From positions 151,944,113-152,008,112 of the forward strand of contig NC_081405.1 in the NCBI RefSeq assembly GCF_030272615.1: DNA of 64,000 nt, read 5' to 3'. The notes below the pieces were generated by a model. That model searched no databases. It was given only the letters and a program-made list of their open reading frames with translations, and was not told where the DNA came from. The position numbers were made by a program, and so were the translations under genes. Positions 10,765-21,592 of the stretch are shown here, one piece after another. Numbering within the stretch: the stretch's first letter is position 1; the number at the start of each line of letters is the position of its first letter. Source of the DNA: Cryptomeria japonica (lineage: Eukaryota > Streptophyta > Pinopsida > Cupressales > Cupressaceae).

Positions 10765-13101
10765 CTATGGTATATACAATTCCCCACTTTCACATACCTC
10801 GGGATTCATGGGTTTCAATCTGAACCCTACAAACTTCCTAGGTATCCAACCGACAAAATGATATTGTTGGAAGTGGTGAGACAGCTTCTAGAGTTCAATG
10901 TTATCCAAAGAGAGAAGCACAGGACAGGAATGACATTCCCTATTTCAGTTGGGAAGACGTTAGAGGTTTGCCAGTCCGCCATAGCCGCTGCCACTGCGAG
11001 TGAGGAGCTTGCATTCTATTGATTTGCTACATATAAGAAGAGAGAAAGATTTGATCCAGACAAGAAGGTCAAAAGGATCAGAGGAGAGAAGTTCACTCAT
11101 AAGATTGACATAGAAGATTATTGGGCTAACCTGATGGATGAGCAAGCAGTGAAGAGAAGAATGTGGTCCAGAATGTCAGTGGATTTCATGAGGAAGTGTG
11201 GACTTTTCCTCATTCCTGATCAGGTATTAGATAATAGAGATCATACACATCCACAGCATGAGAGTGAAATGAAGAAGGCAATCCTATTGCCTAATTGGTC
11301 AGAGTCGGAAGAGATCGACCTGAATGTATTGATGAGAGAGGTCTTGAATTTCTCCTGCCTATGAGTGGATATACAGATGAATAAGTTAGTTGACATGGGT
11401 GTTCCCTTCACTTATGAAAGGATGAAGCCGAAAGAGTCTACTTCCGAGGATGATCAGAGGACTGTCAGTGATGTCGGGATTCATGCAGACGAGGAGAGTC
11501 AAGCTCCCAAGAGAAGGAAGAACACGCCAGGAGAAGTCAAGGCCAGAGGGAAGAAGATTGAGGATGTGAAGAAGAAACAGAAAACTATCACTCCACTTAT
11601 CATTCCTTCACCCCCTCCCAGTGTCTCATCAATCGAAGTGATTGAAGTAACAGAACAGAATAAGGAGACTTAGCAATGTTCCAACATAGTGATACTACCA
11701 GAGAATATTTAGGAATTCCATGCCACGGCAACATCTGCACCTCCTGATGAGAATAATGATCAGCCGGACTCCCCTACTGTCCTTTTGGAAGTTAGTTTGG
11801 AAAATGAGGTATATGATTGGACCAGGGATAATCCTAATGACAATGAGGATGTTATCTCGGCATTGAAAGGACTTGATCAAGAAGTATGTCTTGATGATGG
11901 TATGGAAATGGCCGCTATTCCTGAATGGCTAAGGAGAAGTATGGAGAAAAGTAAACAAATGATAGAGGTACAACCTATTGATGATATTGATGACTACCTA
12001 GCTAGGAGTGCTAAGAAGGAGGAGCCCAAGAGAGCGGAGATTTTGTCGCACATAGCTAGAGATGAGACAGGAATGCGGATTGCGCAGATTGCTATTCCTA
12101 TTGCAGGCGTGACAGCGAACATTGCTACTCCTATGGATTTCCAGATCACTTTAGTCGCCCTTGGTCATACATCCACAAAGCAGGAATTCCAGGAGATTGG
12201 TGACAACCTCCAGGCAATCAATGCAAGGTTAGACAGAGCGGTTGCGGAGAATGAAAGGTACAGAGAAGAAAATATTAGACTCGGAGAGTATATTGCAGGG
12301 ACAAGGCGTGGAGATCCCACCCTTATTTCCCCTATTACAGTTGACCATGGAATACATTCACACTGCGAGGTAGCGAGAGGTACACACTCAGAGGTGGAAA
12401 AGTGGATTGAAAGCACAAAAAAGCAGGCAGATGATTTCCTTACTCAGTTTGTCCATGCATATGATAAGACAACAACGCTCGTATTCAGAATCCAGTACTT
12501 GGAGGGAGTTTGGGAAGAATTCCGGCCTATTTAGGACAAGACTATTCCATGCCTCCAGGCATTGAAGAAGATTCCTAATTCCACCTTGGTCAGCGAGAAC
12601 ATTGTGCACAGTGGAGACACATATGATTTCCATGGCTGGTATTGTGCATTAGCCTTGAAGAAATCAGCTTATGAGAATGCCCAATCGACTTGTATGGAGA
12701 TGGAAGGATTAATTCAGGACATTTAGATGAAGATCCTTGCCTCGATTGAGGAATTATTGGGTGTTGATGTTAGTGATGCTAGTGGTTTACACTTAGCCGA
12801 ATTAAGAGACAAGATGAAATTTATGTATTTTTGCTAGTTGGAATCTTTGAAGAAGAGTCAAATAGATGACTTGGTCTCTTTGTTGATTCATGTTCATAAT
12901 TCGCAGAAGCTCATGCCAGAATGGGAGAACACTTTGAATGCTTGCTCGGATTCATTGGATGTGATTGATTTACAGCAGGATACCTTGCCTAGCATTTCCA
13001 TGGAGGAGTTAGATTCAGTATTGGCTAGATTCTTGGAGTATGCTAGGAGAGAGAGAGATGCAGGGAGGAATCTTCTAGAAGATTCCCTATATGATAACTA
13101 G
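10765..13101 (+). pseudogene. LTR-embedded gene, C-terminal two thirds (copy 3)
   Basis: The reading starts WYIQFPTFTYLGIHG and YKLPRYPTDKMILLEVVRQL, matching IQFQKFTYIRVHG and YMLPRYPIDRIVLLEVTRQL of the minus-strand copy. It continues through an EDYWANL block, a lysine-rich basic segment (PKRRKNTPGEVKARGKKIED), an acidic segment, a coiled coil (12150-12300) and a C-terminal helical block ending LARFLEYARRERDAGRNLLE. The frame is kept from 10780 to 13101 with only scattered stops (near 11022, 11364, 11673, 12534, 12726 and 12837), most one transition from a sense codon. Length and order match copy 2 although the sequence is well diverged, so the protein was once under selection. It has no protease, RT or integrase motif and no zinc knuckle that I can see. 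Confidence 0.8.
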
Positions 13102-13146
13102 GTATCTTTTCATTGGGCCATATGTTGGTGGCGCCATTTTTGATGT

Positions 13147-13246
13147 AACCCTAATTAGGGCAATTCTAGGGTTTTGTTGGCATGATCTCGGCTATTGATC
13201 TTAGATCAATCTGGGCCATCCATTTTTGTAAAAGACTCTATATATG
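13147..13246 (+). promoter_or_regulatory. U3 promoter with decayed telo-box palindrome (copy 3)
   Basis: AACCCTAATTAGGG at 13147-13160 has lost the outer bases of the palindrome seen in copies 1 and 2. TATATATG follows at 13239-13246, and the intervening CTATTGATCTT and GGGCCATCCATTTTTGTA blocks match the other copies. Confidence 0.6.
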
Positions 13247-14047
13247 CCTCCTTGTCTCTCATTTGTAAGAGAGAGTTTTTGTAGAATTGTTGGTATATGC
13301 TACAGCTATTTGAATCCTAATCATTGTTCAATTGTTGGTGATTTTGCTCTTCAAGTGTTGTATTTGCATTCATGGTTCTCAATTCCTCCAAGTTAGATTA
13401 GAATTTATTTTCATGTATGTTAGATTGAGTGGAAGATTTGTTGAATTTATTTGTGTGGAATCCTTAAACCATACCACTAGCCTCTTGTCGTTGGTAAGTG
13501 CGCCTTGTGTGGTCAACTGGAATTTGAGTAAGCATAACTTCAACTATTATGCGTCCGTTGACAAGCATCAACTTGGATGGTGTCTACGTTTGATGGTAAT
13601 AGTCTGAAAATCATTAAGTATACCTTAGATGATTGCACTAAGCTTGTGTCAATACCTGATTGTGAGACCTTGCCTGGTTTGATTCCACTAAATCTATTCA
13701 TCATTTCCTACATTCCTAGTTTTAGAATAGATTTCCTGAACCCTATTCTTTTTCCCCCTTTTTTAGTAAGAAGTAAATCCAGAGCCATATTGATAAATCT
13801 TAAGTTGTCAGCACACCTATTCCGCATCATTCATGATAATCCAAACATTTGCGTAAGTCCCCAAGTGAAACACAACAATTCACATCAACCACTGAACTTA
13901 CCCACTCGTCAAGACCTAGCATGTAGAAACCTTGGAATCATTTTAGTTGATCTCATTCTTAGCATCTGAGGTGATTTTGTTCAAGCGAGGGTAAATTACT
14001 TTGGTAATTTATTTTGTGTTGTTATGTGCATAAAAAACACATCAACA
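13247..14047 (+). other. R-U5 part of giant LTR copy 3
   Basis: Transcribed, non-coding end of the LTR. Blocks such as CACTAGCCTCTTG, GCGCCTTGTGTGGTCAACTGG and the terminal ACACATCAACA match 7820-8394 and the complement of 25858-26460. No gene seen. Confidence 0.7.
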
Positions 14048-14176
14048 TGCCGGTGTAGAGTCTGTCGGTGCTGGTGTTTGTGTCTACCTACCGGTATCAC
14101 ATGATTGTAAGGTTGCCATCAATGACAATACCTTCAATCACCTACAATTTCTCAGTGGAGCGTGCATTTGCCAACA
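14048..14176 (-). repeat. Start of the 3' LTR of C2 (129 bp, rest displaced)
   Basis: Matches the right end of the LTR at 19224-20017: GCCGGTGTAGAG, TATCACATGATTGTAAGG and a final GCCAACA. The remaining 665 bp or so should continue to the left of giant LTR copy 3, outside the window. Confidence 0.9.
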
Positions 14177-14190
14177 ATCTCCCCCTTTGG
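14177..14190 (-). promoter_or_regulatory. Polypurine tract of C2
   Basis: CCAAAGGGGGAGAT on the minus strand directly precedes the TGTTGG of the 3' LTR. It is identical to the tract of Copia element D (62030-62043) and nearly identical to that of C (44705-44718). It primes plus-strand DNA synthesis. Confidence 0.9.
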
Positions 14191-14357
14191 CATTGATGGC
14201 AACACTCATGAGAAAAATTCAAGAATGTATCCAAAAATCTTGCCAAAAACTGTACCAAAAATTGTACCAGATGCGTGCTCCCCCTGAGCAGATGATCTCT
14301 ATTTATGGATTTTTCTCATCTCTACTACTCCCCCTTTGACATCAATGACAAAGGTTG

Positions 14358-17300
14358 TCATTCGCTGTTAGTGGAGTCCTGCCTGGATTCTTGTAACCGG
14401 TGGGTTACAATTTGAAAAATATCTGTCAAAATCAGATTTAAACCATTACTGAATGATTTGTTGTCTTTTAGTGCCTCTTGAGTTCTCTGCACTGTACCGG
14501 TGAGTATGTGCATTTGCTCTTCCAGTGTCTTAAGTCCGGGAACCAAAGCCAATTTCTTTTCTCAAAGAAATGAGGTAGTCTAGTTTGGGACTAATTCTAC
14601 ATTTCAAGTCCTTTGCTTTATCCTTTATTCTTTCTTTGTCCTTCTCTAACTGCTTGATTTTCTCTTCTTGCTCTACAATCTTCTTCTCTATCTCCAAAAA
14701 TGAATCCGATGTACCTATCAAATTGTCAGCAATACTGTTTATCTCATCTTGTGCTTTGCTGATTTCCTTGTCTAGATCCTCTGTTAGAATGTTTGTTTTA
14801 CAAGTGTCTCTGTACAGTTTCTTGAAGTCAAAAATTATCTCTCCAAGTTCCGGTAATAGGGTATCCATTTTCTCCTTATTCTTCTTCACAATTTCCTCAA
14901 AGAATTTCTCTTTTTCTTTAATCATTCTTTCCTTGAATGTGTCCTCATTTATTTGATCAATAGTCAATATGTTGCAGGTGATGAACTTAGACAATGTGTC
15001 TAGTTGACCTAAAGAATCTTTGTTATCTACAATACACTTTGGTGCTATCAGTTTAAGAATGGGAATTGTGACATCAATAGCCTTATAGGCTTGTGCATTG
15101 CACTCTGTGATCTTCTTTATCGAATCCAATAAGACTTTTGTTACATTCGTAGGTCTGAATTCTGCCATAGAAGTACCAGATGTTTGTCCAACTGTCTTCA
15201 CAATAGCCATACTACCGGTTGTAGTAATCACCTTGCTTGGTTCGACCTCTGGTAGGTCAGACTGTGTTTGCATTTCTACAAACAAAGGTTTAGGCTTTTC
15301 AGTTTTGGCCGGTGGCACTGTCTCTATCTAAACTTGTGTCTCAACCTGTACCTGTTCCGGTTTTTCCATCTGTGTCTCAGAAGGTTTCTCTGAGCTTTCA
15401 ACTATCGGTTTCTCAGATGTAGTCTCAGTTTATACCTCTGTACTTTCCTTTGCGGGTTCTTTTGATGGTTTTTCAGTTGTATCTACCGATTTCTCAGTGG
15501 TATCCTCTGTCGATTGCTCTGTCTGTGTAGGTTTTTCTATGCTTATCTCAACTTCTACAGCCGGTGACTCAGTAGTCACATCACTCCTCTTGTCCTCAGT
15601 GGTTTCTTTGTCAACCACAACATTTACTTCTTGAGTATCTATATTCAGAGTGTACAAAACTTCAGACTCAAGATTTGTATCCTCTAATGGAGTCTCCATA
15701 TTCTCAGTAGCCGGTTGACTGTCTGTAGTATCTACCAATGGAGTATCCGAAGGAGGTGGGGTTAAGTTATCAGTTATTTTCAGGCTTGGAGGACCACCTA
15801 ACTTACCTTTCCCCTTATCCTTGTCCTTTTGATATACTTTAATAGTCTTTGGTCTAAGTAATTCTTCCTGTTTTTCTTTTTCCACAAAGAATATATCCCA
15901 TGCATCTGTTGTTTCCTCAGAGACTTCATTTACTCTACCTGCCATTAGTGCTACATGCCGGTGAGCAGTGGAGAATACTGTCCGGTTTGCTTCACTGATA
16001 AGTTTATCTATTTCATCATTTGAGTTGACTGGATGTACTGCAAGTAATTTTTCAAGCTTAATTTTCTTGTCTAGCTCAACGATTGCTAAACTTCTAGCTT
16101 CTAATCTCCTATATAGATCATTTGGTATTTCATCAACAACTTCCATCAAAAATTTCTTATAAATATCTAAGTGTAAAATTACATTGTTCTCTATGCTTTC
16201 CTTGTCATCTGCTGATAGTGTGTTGTATATTTTGTTGATGTTCTTCAGGTTACCATCCTCTGTAATTTCACTAAGAAGTTTGTCTATTGGAGCGATATCT
16301 TGTTTCATCTTCTTCTTCTTAGGAGTCATTTTCTTTACTGGAGGCCTTACTGCCTGTTGTTTTTGCCTTGTTTTCCTGGATGTAGGTGAGGGTTTTCTTT
16401 TCCTTTCTACCCTTTTAAATACTGTTGGCATATCACTCTCAGAGGAGGTTCCACCCGGTGAAAGATGAGCTTCCAGTTTAAGTCCTTCCAACTCACTTTC
16501 CTTTATACCAGTGTGCTTCAAAACATCTTCCTTAATTGCTTTGGCCTGCCGGGTTCCCTTTCTTACTGTTTCTTCGACCTTCTTAACTCTTTTTCTAGAC
16601 TGAATTCCACTCTCAATTGTTTCAACATTTCCAAAAACTTTCTCAGTGGGTTCCTTTGGTGCTTCAAGGAGGGCTTTTGCATAAGTTTCAATAATATTGT
16701 CATATGTTTCATAGCCCATTTCAGTTACCCAGATAGTTCTAGGGACAACTGCCTCCATCCAGATTTCATCCTTTTTTATTACAAAACAAATTTCTTTCTG
16801 ATATTTGTCCACAATAGCTTGTGACAGTCTTATTTTGGTTTTCATTCGAGCCTTTAATGCTTGAAAGTATTCATTTAAGTTTTTCTCCCAGTTTTCTCCC
16901 ATGTTGTTTAGTAGATTCAATAGTTGTTTTCCTACCAGTATATCAAAGCCAAAATCTCTTGCACCAATACCGGGTACTTGTTTAGTTATGTACAACATTA
17001 GACAAACAAGCAAATTTCCAAATCTTAATGTTCCTTTCTTATCTCCTTTAATCTTCCCCAGATTGTCTATCAATTCATCTTTGAGCCATTCACATACATC
17101 TATTCTTGCATTATCATTAACCATGTCATAAGCACTTTTAATACATAGGCTAGAAACTGAGTTCAACCTATTTGCATGTGTAGCTTTGTAGTCTAAGATC
17201 ATACTGATAAATCTCACATTTATGTCCTTTACATCATTAACTCTTAGAGACCTTTTGTCGAATGTTGCACCGGTTAGGTTTATCACTATGTCATTTGAGA

Positions 17301-17735
17301 CCTTCTTTGTTCTGTCAGGTCTGCTACCGGTGGAAGGTAACCCTGTTACTGCCTTAACGGCTTCCTTTGTGATTTTATGAATTGTATCCAACCAGAAAAA
17401 TTCACCATGAGCTCTGCTTAGCACAATCCTTATAATATCCTTGGGAAAATCCGGGACACTATCTTATGTTCTGGCTTGATATTTCCAGATTCATCACAAA
17501 TCACAATGCTATACATGTTTTTGATCTCATCATCACCTAATTCCTCTATATGACAATGTATATACATCCTAGGGTCTTCAGCATATACTACTCCCTTAGG
17601 AATTTGAGAAAATGCACCTATGCTATCATCTTTCTTCACTATTTTAGGAACTAGTTTGAAAATGGGTCTAGGGCGCTTAATTACTTCAACAACAGTAGGG
17701 TTTGCAATAAATTCAGGAGTGGATGAAGATGCCAT
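14358..17735 (-). pseudogene. ORF2 of C2: large protein of unknown function
   Basis: It starts MASSSTPEFIANPTVVEVIK at 17735. A frameshift near 17430, stops at 15430-15432 and about 15328, and a frameshift near 14540 break a frame of about 1,120 codons. The N-terminal third holds a helical block (ITKEAVKAVTGLPSTG, then NRLNSVSSLCIKSAYDMV, FGNLLVCLMLYI and VPRTIWVTEMGYE), conserved in element C at 46972-47818. The middle is lysine-rich (TPKKKKMKQDI), then a Thr/Glu-rich low-complexity tail (TTEKPSKEPAKES), then a coiled coil (14590-14960 region). I see no enzyme motif. The helical block resembles the helical domain of plant transposon-associated proteins, which is an inference. A nuclear or particle-associated role is possible but unproven. 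Confidence 0.75.
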
Positions 17736-17878
17736 GATTATAAATACCTCAATCTGCCTTTAGGAAGAATGCTTTGATGAACTGCTTCACTTTTTCACTA
17801 AGGATGCCTTCGCTCAGGAATTTTTGTTCTCTCGAAGGTTTGAATGCTCGGTGAATGAAAAAGGAGCCAAAACACTTG

Positions 17879-17885
17879 CTTTATA
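17879..17885 (-). promoter_or_regulatory. Possible internal TATA box ahead of ORF2 of C2
   Basis: TATAAAG on the minus strand lies about 144 bases upstream of the ORF2 ATG at 17735, in the 300-bp gap after ORF1. A similar AT-rich GATAAATAAGG lies in the corresponding gap of element C (near 48287). This suggests ORF2 may be transcribed separately; position is the only evidence. Confidence 0.4.
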
Positions 17886-18040
17886 ATGTTATTTTCTCCA
17901 ACTACCACATTTAATGCTCGTCGGTTAAGTCACAACTTAACTCATCTGCCGGTATAGAAGTAATTTCAACTTCTCACCATCAACCGAGGGAATAATAGCA
18001 TGTTTTTCATTTTGTTGCTAAACCCCCAAAAGATTTTCCT

Positions 18041-19152
18041 TCAGTTAGATGAAGAGTCTCCTGTCGGTGGAGTGATACTCTGTTCTACCGGTGGAGGGGT
18101 ATTCCCTTCAACATTCTGATCTGACTTTCTGATCCATTGTTTTGAGAATTCTTGCTTTACCTCTTCAACCTTTTCTTTACCTTTCAAACTAGGACCATTG
18201 TTATTTGCCGGTGAGGACTTGCTTCTACAAAATTTTGCAATATGTCCAATCTTGTTACAGGCATAACAAGTCACATTGTTCTTTTGAATAGCTTTCCCAT
18301 ATCCTATGCCGGTATGTGTTCTGCATTGATTAGATAAGTGTCCAAATCTTCCACAAACATAACATCTTACATTCATTCTGCAATTTTCTGAGTTATGACC
18401 AACTTAGTTGCATTTAGAACATTGACCGGTGGGTGTGTTAATATTCTGATAATTTCTAGATCTACACTGATTTGCTCTATGACCATACTTGTTACAGTTA
18501 AAGCATTTCCCATTGAATTTGTAAGCATTAGGTTGTCTTACCGGTTTGCTATGATCATGATTGTTTGCAGTACTGGAGCTTTCACCAGTTTCAAAGCCAA
18601 GGCCATTTGTATCACCATTAGGTTTCTGATTCTTCAGCATGTCAACAAGTTCTTCTGAACTTTTCTTGAATTTCTCCTTGTGTTGATTTGGAGCAATTAG
18701 TTCATTCTCCAAGATTCTTTTTGTCTTACGAGTTCAGTTCTGTCATTTTGTGTGTGCATTAAATCTGTCCTCAACATATCATTTTCATGACTGAGTCTTG
18801 TGTTTTCATTTCCAGCATCGTTTAGTCTTCTAACCAAGTCTTCTTCACTCTTCTTTCTGTCTTCAATTTCTTTACAAAATTTCATAGTCATATCTTGCAT
18901 CTCATTCTTTGTTGTACTGATTTCTTGTCTTAGCTTGTTTACCAAATCATTAAGAGTTTCCTTTTCATCTTCCTCTTTCTTCATCTTCTCACAAAGTTAT
19001 CTTCTTTTATTCCTTGCTATAGTGTAATTTTCTTGAAGTGCTTGAATGATATCCTGAGCAGCCTTCAGATCATCCTCAAGTTTGATATTCTTCACCTTTT
19101 CTGCATCATAGTCTGAAAGAGTTGTTTCTAATTGCTTTCTCAAGTTTTCCAT
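18041..19152 (-). pseudogene. ORF1 of C2: coiled coil plus four CCHC zinc knuckles
   Basis: The first ATG after the primer site opens MENLRKQLETTLSDYDAEKV. About 150 residues of heptad-rich coiled coil follow (KKEEDEKETLNDLVNKL, LSHENDMLRTDLMH). The C-terminal part has four knuckles: CFNCNKYGHRANQC, CSKCN-stop-VGHNSENC, CYVCGRFGHLSNQC and CYACNKIGHIAKFC. Such knuckles bind RNA in gag nucleocapsids. A stop near 18996, a frameshift near 18715 and a stop in the second knuckle interrupt it. Copia gags usually carry one knuckle, so four in a row after a coiled coil is unusual. The protein is probably the gag-equivalent of this pol-less family and would package its RNA. Confidence 0.8.
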
Positions 19153-19208
19153 CTCTACTGGTGACAAGATCTTCCTCAAGCTGTTAGGCTTTTGAAAATA
19201 GAGGACCA

Positions 19209-19221
19209 GGCTCTGATACCA
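19209..19221 (-). promoter_or_regulatory. Primer binding site of C2 (tRNA-iMet)
   Basis: TGGTATCAGAGCC on the minus strand lies two bases inside the 5' LTR end. It is complementary to the 3' end of plant initiator tRNA-Met, the usual Copia primer. Confidence 0.92.
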
Positions 19222-19223
19222 AT

Positions 19224-20017
19224 TGTTAGGATTCCCAAAGATACTGAGAGGGGGGGGTGAATCAGTATCTGACCGGTAATAATATTTTCTTAACTTATAA
19301 CATGAAAAGCATATTAAAATTGTGTACCGGTAAACCAGAAATAATGCAGCAAATAAGAATAACAACCACAACATGAAAAACACACCATAACACAATATTT
19401 TAACGAGGAAACCTGGTGTGGGAAAAACCTCGGTGGGATTTGTGACCCACAATATTCACTTACTGGCCAATAAGAGAATATTACTGCTACAGTAGGGGTC
19501 TGCACATGCAAGAAGGCCAAGTGCCTAGAGCTCACTACTCAATTACAAAAGAAGTCACACTGACTTACAAAAATGGATTATACTAATCCAATGTCTTGTA
19601 CTGCTTCAGATTAGCATCTGCTATGCCAGATTCAGTACCGGTTTAAGCTCTGCTACATACATAAACCCTTATCCAATAATTTGCATATTAGGTCTGCTAC
19701 CTTCTATTCATATTTCGCATATTCTACTTACAAAATGATCTACAATGATCTCATACATATATGAGTCATGTTACAATCTGCCATGTCGGCTTTACAAAAG
19801 ATTTTACAAATAATTACAAAATACATTAATACAAAATTGTTGTCGGCCAGGGTGCCAGTATTCTTCTTTTCGGTGTCGGTGTTTTGTGTGCCGGTGTAGA
19901 GTTTGTCGGTGTCGGTGTTTGTGTCTGCCTGCCGGTATCACATGATTGTAAGGTTGCCATCAATGACAATACCTTCAATCACTTACAATTTCTCATTGGA
20001 GTGTGCATTTGCCAACA
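19224..20017 (-). repeat. 5' LTR of C2 (794 bp)
   Basis: Plus-strand ends are TGTTAGG and CCAACA, so the element-sense ends are TGTTGG and CCTAACA. It contains ACTGAGAGGGG followed by GGGTGAATCAGTA, shared with the LTRs of C, D and E, and CCGGT-rich stretches. It abuts 20018, where gypsy G LTR sequence begins. Confidence 0.88.
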
Positions 20018-20111
20018 CAGAGAGTCTCTGTTCTATTCATGTGTGTTGAGTTGTGTGAGTTTGTAGCTCATGAGGAGATTTGTTCGTCATTGCATCAGTG
20101 GTATCAGAAGC
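20018..20111 (+). repeat. End of the 5' LTR of G and its primer site
   Basis: CAGAGAGTCT through TTGCATCA (20018-20097) matches 34378-34458. One base later TGGTATCAGAAGC (20099-20111) resembles a tRNA-Met primer site with one inserted base relative to the usual TGGTATCAGAGC. Confidence 0.8.
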
Positions 20112-20191
20112 TAGAAAATTCTAAGTGCACAGGCAGATTCGCTGGAAAGAGGCAGTTCGCACCAGGATTGAGCTTGTGGATATTGTGAAAA

Positions 20192-20550
20192 ATGTATGCA
20201 AGAGGAGCCCTGCATGGTTGGAGTAGAGGAAGAGTTAGAAGTGGAGGTAGAAATCCTCCCGATGTTCGTGGTGAAGATTTTAGAGGCTTAAGAAGGCAAG
20301 TTGAAGCTTTACAAGAGGAAATTAGAAGAGGTTTTGCTCAAAGGAGAGAAGCTGAGAATGAAAAGGATGAAGCTAAAAAAAATGGTAATGATACAAGTGG
20401 TGAAGAAGATGAAGCAGCAGCAGTTGTGAATGATCCTTTGTTGAAGGCATTGTCAAGAATGGGAAAGAGACCAAAATTGTTGTTCCTACATTAAGTGGGC
20501 ACCTAAATCTAGAAAAATTGATTAACTAGATAAACAACATGGAAGACAAC
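20192..20550 (+). pseudogene. gag N-terminus of G (first copy, truncated)
   Basis: The frame opens MYARGALHGWSRGRV and continues with a coiled-coil stretch (RRQVEALQEEIRRGFAQR) and an acidic segment. It shifts frame near 20480, after which VPTLSGHLNLEKLIN, the start of the retrotransposon gag domain, reads on, and is cut at 20550 by the solo LTR. Bases 20308-20540 are repeated almost exactly at 21593-21834. Confidence 0.85.
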
Positions 20551-21592
20551 TGTAATGTCCCCACTTTGAAATAAAATTTAATAATAAAGGATAATAATAA
20601 ATGATAATAATAAAATTAAAATATTTAAAAATAAATTAAAATATAAAATAATATAATTAAATATGATTAATTAAAAATTAATTAAGTTAATGAAAAGTCA
20701 AAAGACATGAAAGGAAAAGTTGTGACTCGCTCAACAATGAGATATAAAAGGGAGAAGAGAACCTCATTTGAGAGGGGGAATAATTTGAAAATGAGAGGTG
20801 CAGATCTAATTTAAATAATAAGTGCAGATCTGATTATGAGAGGTTGTGTCCCTTTCAAAGGGCAGAAAAAATGAAGAGTTGCACTCTTTCAAAGGGTGCT
20901 AATGGTGAAAGGGCGTGTCTCTTGCCAAAGGGTATACATGATGAAATGGTGTGATCTCTCCCTCACATTGAGAGATATAAAGGAAAAGAATCAAAGCATC
21001 CAATAAGATCACCATGGATTGATAAGATCAGAACTGTTATTATGTTACAAGCAGTAACATCTTTGTTCTTAGTGGTATGCATGGGGATGAGCTGAGTTGT
21101 TCATTCACATTTTGGCATAAAGTGGTTATATATACTTATGGATAGAAAACCGGAAGAACACCACCATCATTGCCCAGTTGGGTGGTTCTATATGCACAGA
21201 GTCAGTAAACCAGATCGCATGAATACATGGACTGGTGTCAGAGATGACAGTATATACGTAGCATACTGACAAAGAACTACAACACAAACTACAACAGTAC
21301 AGTTGCCATTGCAAAATCAGTCATAGACACAAATTGCATACTCATATCAATGAATGACACCTTCAAAACTGCTGGTATCATTAACTCTATCAGTCATAAC
21401 ATATCCTCAATTGTCAAAATCTAGAAAGCTGATCAAGATAAGTTCCATTATTCGAATTAATCTCAAAATTTTATAGTAAAATATATCTAATTCTGATAAA
21501 ATTGTATTTATTAATATATTACTATTCTAATTTGTGGTTAGAATGGATGTCTCAGGTTTAAATCAAGGGAAATCCCAAGTGGGGACATTACA
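20551..21592 (+). repeat. Solo LTR H with unmatched flanks (1,042 bp)
   Basis: It starts TGTAATGTCCCCACTT and ends AAGTGGGGACATTACA, a 16-bp inverted terminal pair with TG/CA ends. TATAAAAG lies at 20743-20750. The flanks are ACAAC on the left and AGTTG on the right, so there is no target duplication. Host gag sequence is duplicated across it. Confidence 0.75.

Larger units (their letters stand above)
10765..14047 (+). mobile_element. Giant LTR, copy 3 (left part missing)
   Basis: From 10765 the sequence matches the middle of the LTR gene, and it ends in ACACATCAACA at 14047, the same terminus as copies 1 and 2. It contains the last two thirds of the gene, a telo-box/TATA promoter and U5. 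The next base belongs to the LTR of Copia-type element C2; the uninterrupted C2 LTR matches the break at 19889, so copy 3 inserted there. TGCCG (14048-14052) is the expected target duplication. The 5' part with its hairpin array should lie upstream of the window. Confidence 0.82.
14048..20017 (-). mobile_element. Pol-less Copia-type element C2 (3' LTR truncated by copy 3)
   Basis: On the minus strand the order is 5' LTR (20017 to 19224), tRNA-iMet primer site (19221-19209), ORF1 with coiled coil and CCHC knuckles, ORF2, polypurine tract (14190-14177) and the start of the 3' LTR (14176 to 14048). No protease, integrase or RT is present in the roughly 5-kb interior. PBS, polypurine tract and LTR-end motifs match those of Copia element D at 54958-63431. 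C2 is inserted in the LTR of gypsy element G. The right flank is CAGAG; its partner lies upstream. Confidence 0.85.

Noticed and set aside
15428-17131. Plus-strand ORFs inside C2 (for example 16184-16468)
   Set aside because: Serine/phenylalanine/leucine-rich antisense shadows of ORF2 with no conserved counterpart in C.
20018-20510. G gag read as part of C2
   Set aside because: C2 ends cleanly at CCAACA (20017), is on the opposite strand, and the next 80 bp match the other G LTR at 34378-34458.
20551-21592. DNA transposon or MITE with 16-bp terminal inverted repeats
   Set aside because: Ends are TG...CA, a TATA box lies inside, and the related unit at 22821-24087 has a 5-bp duplication. These fit an LTR better.
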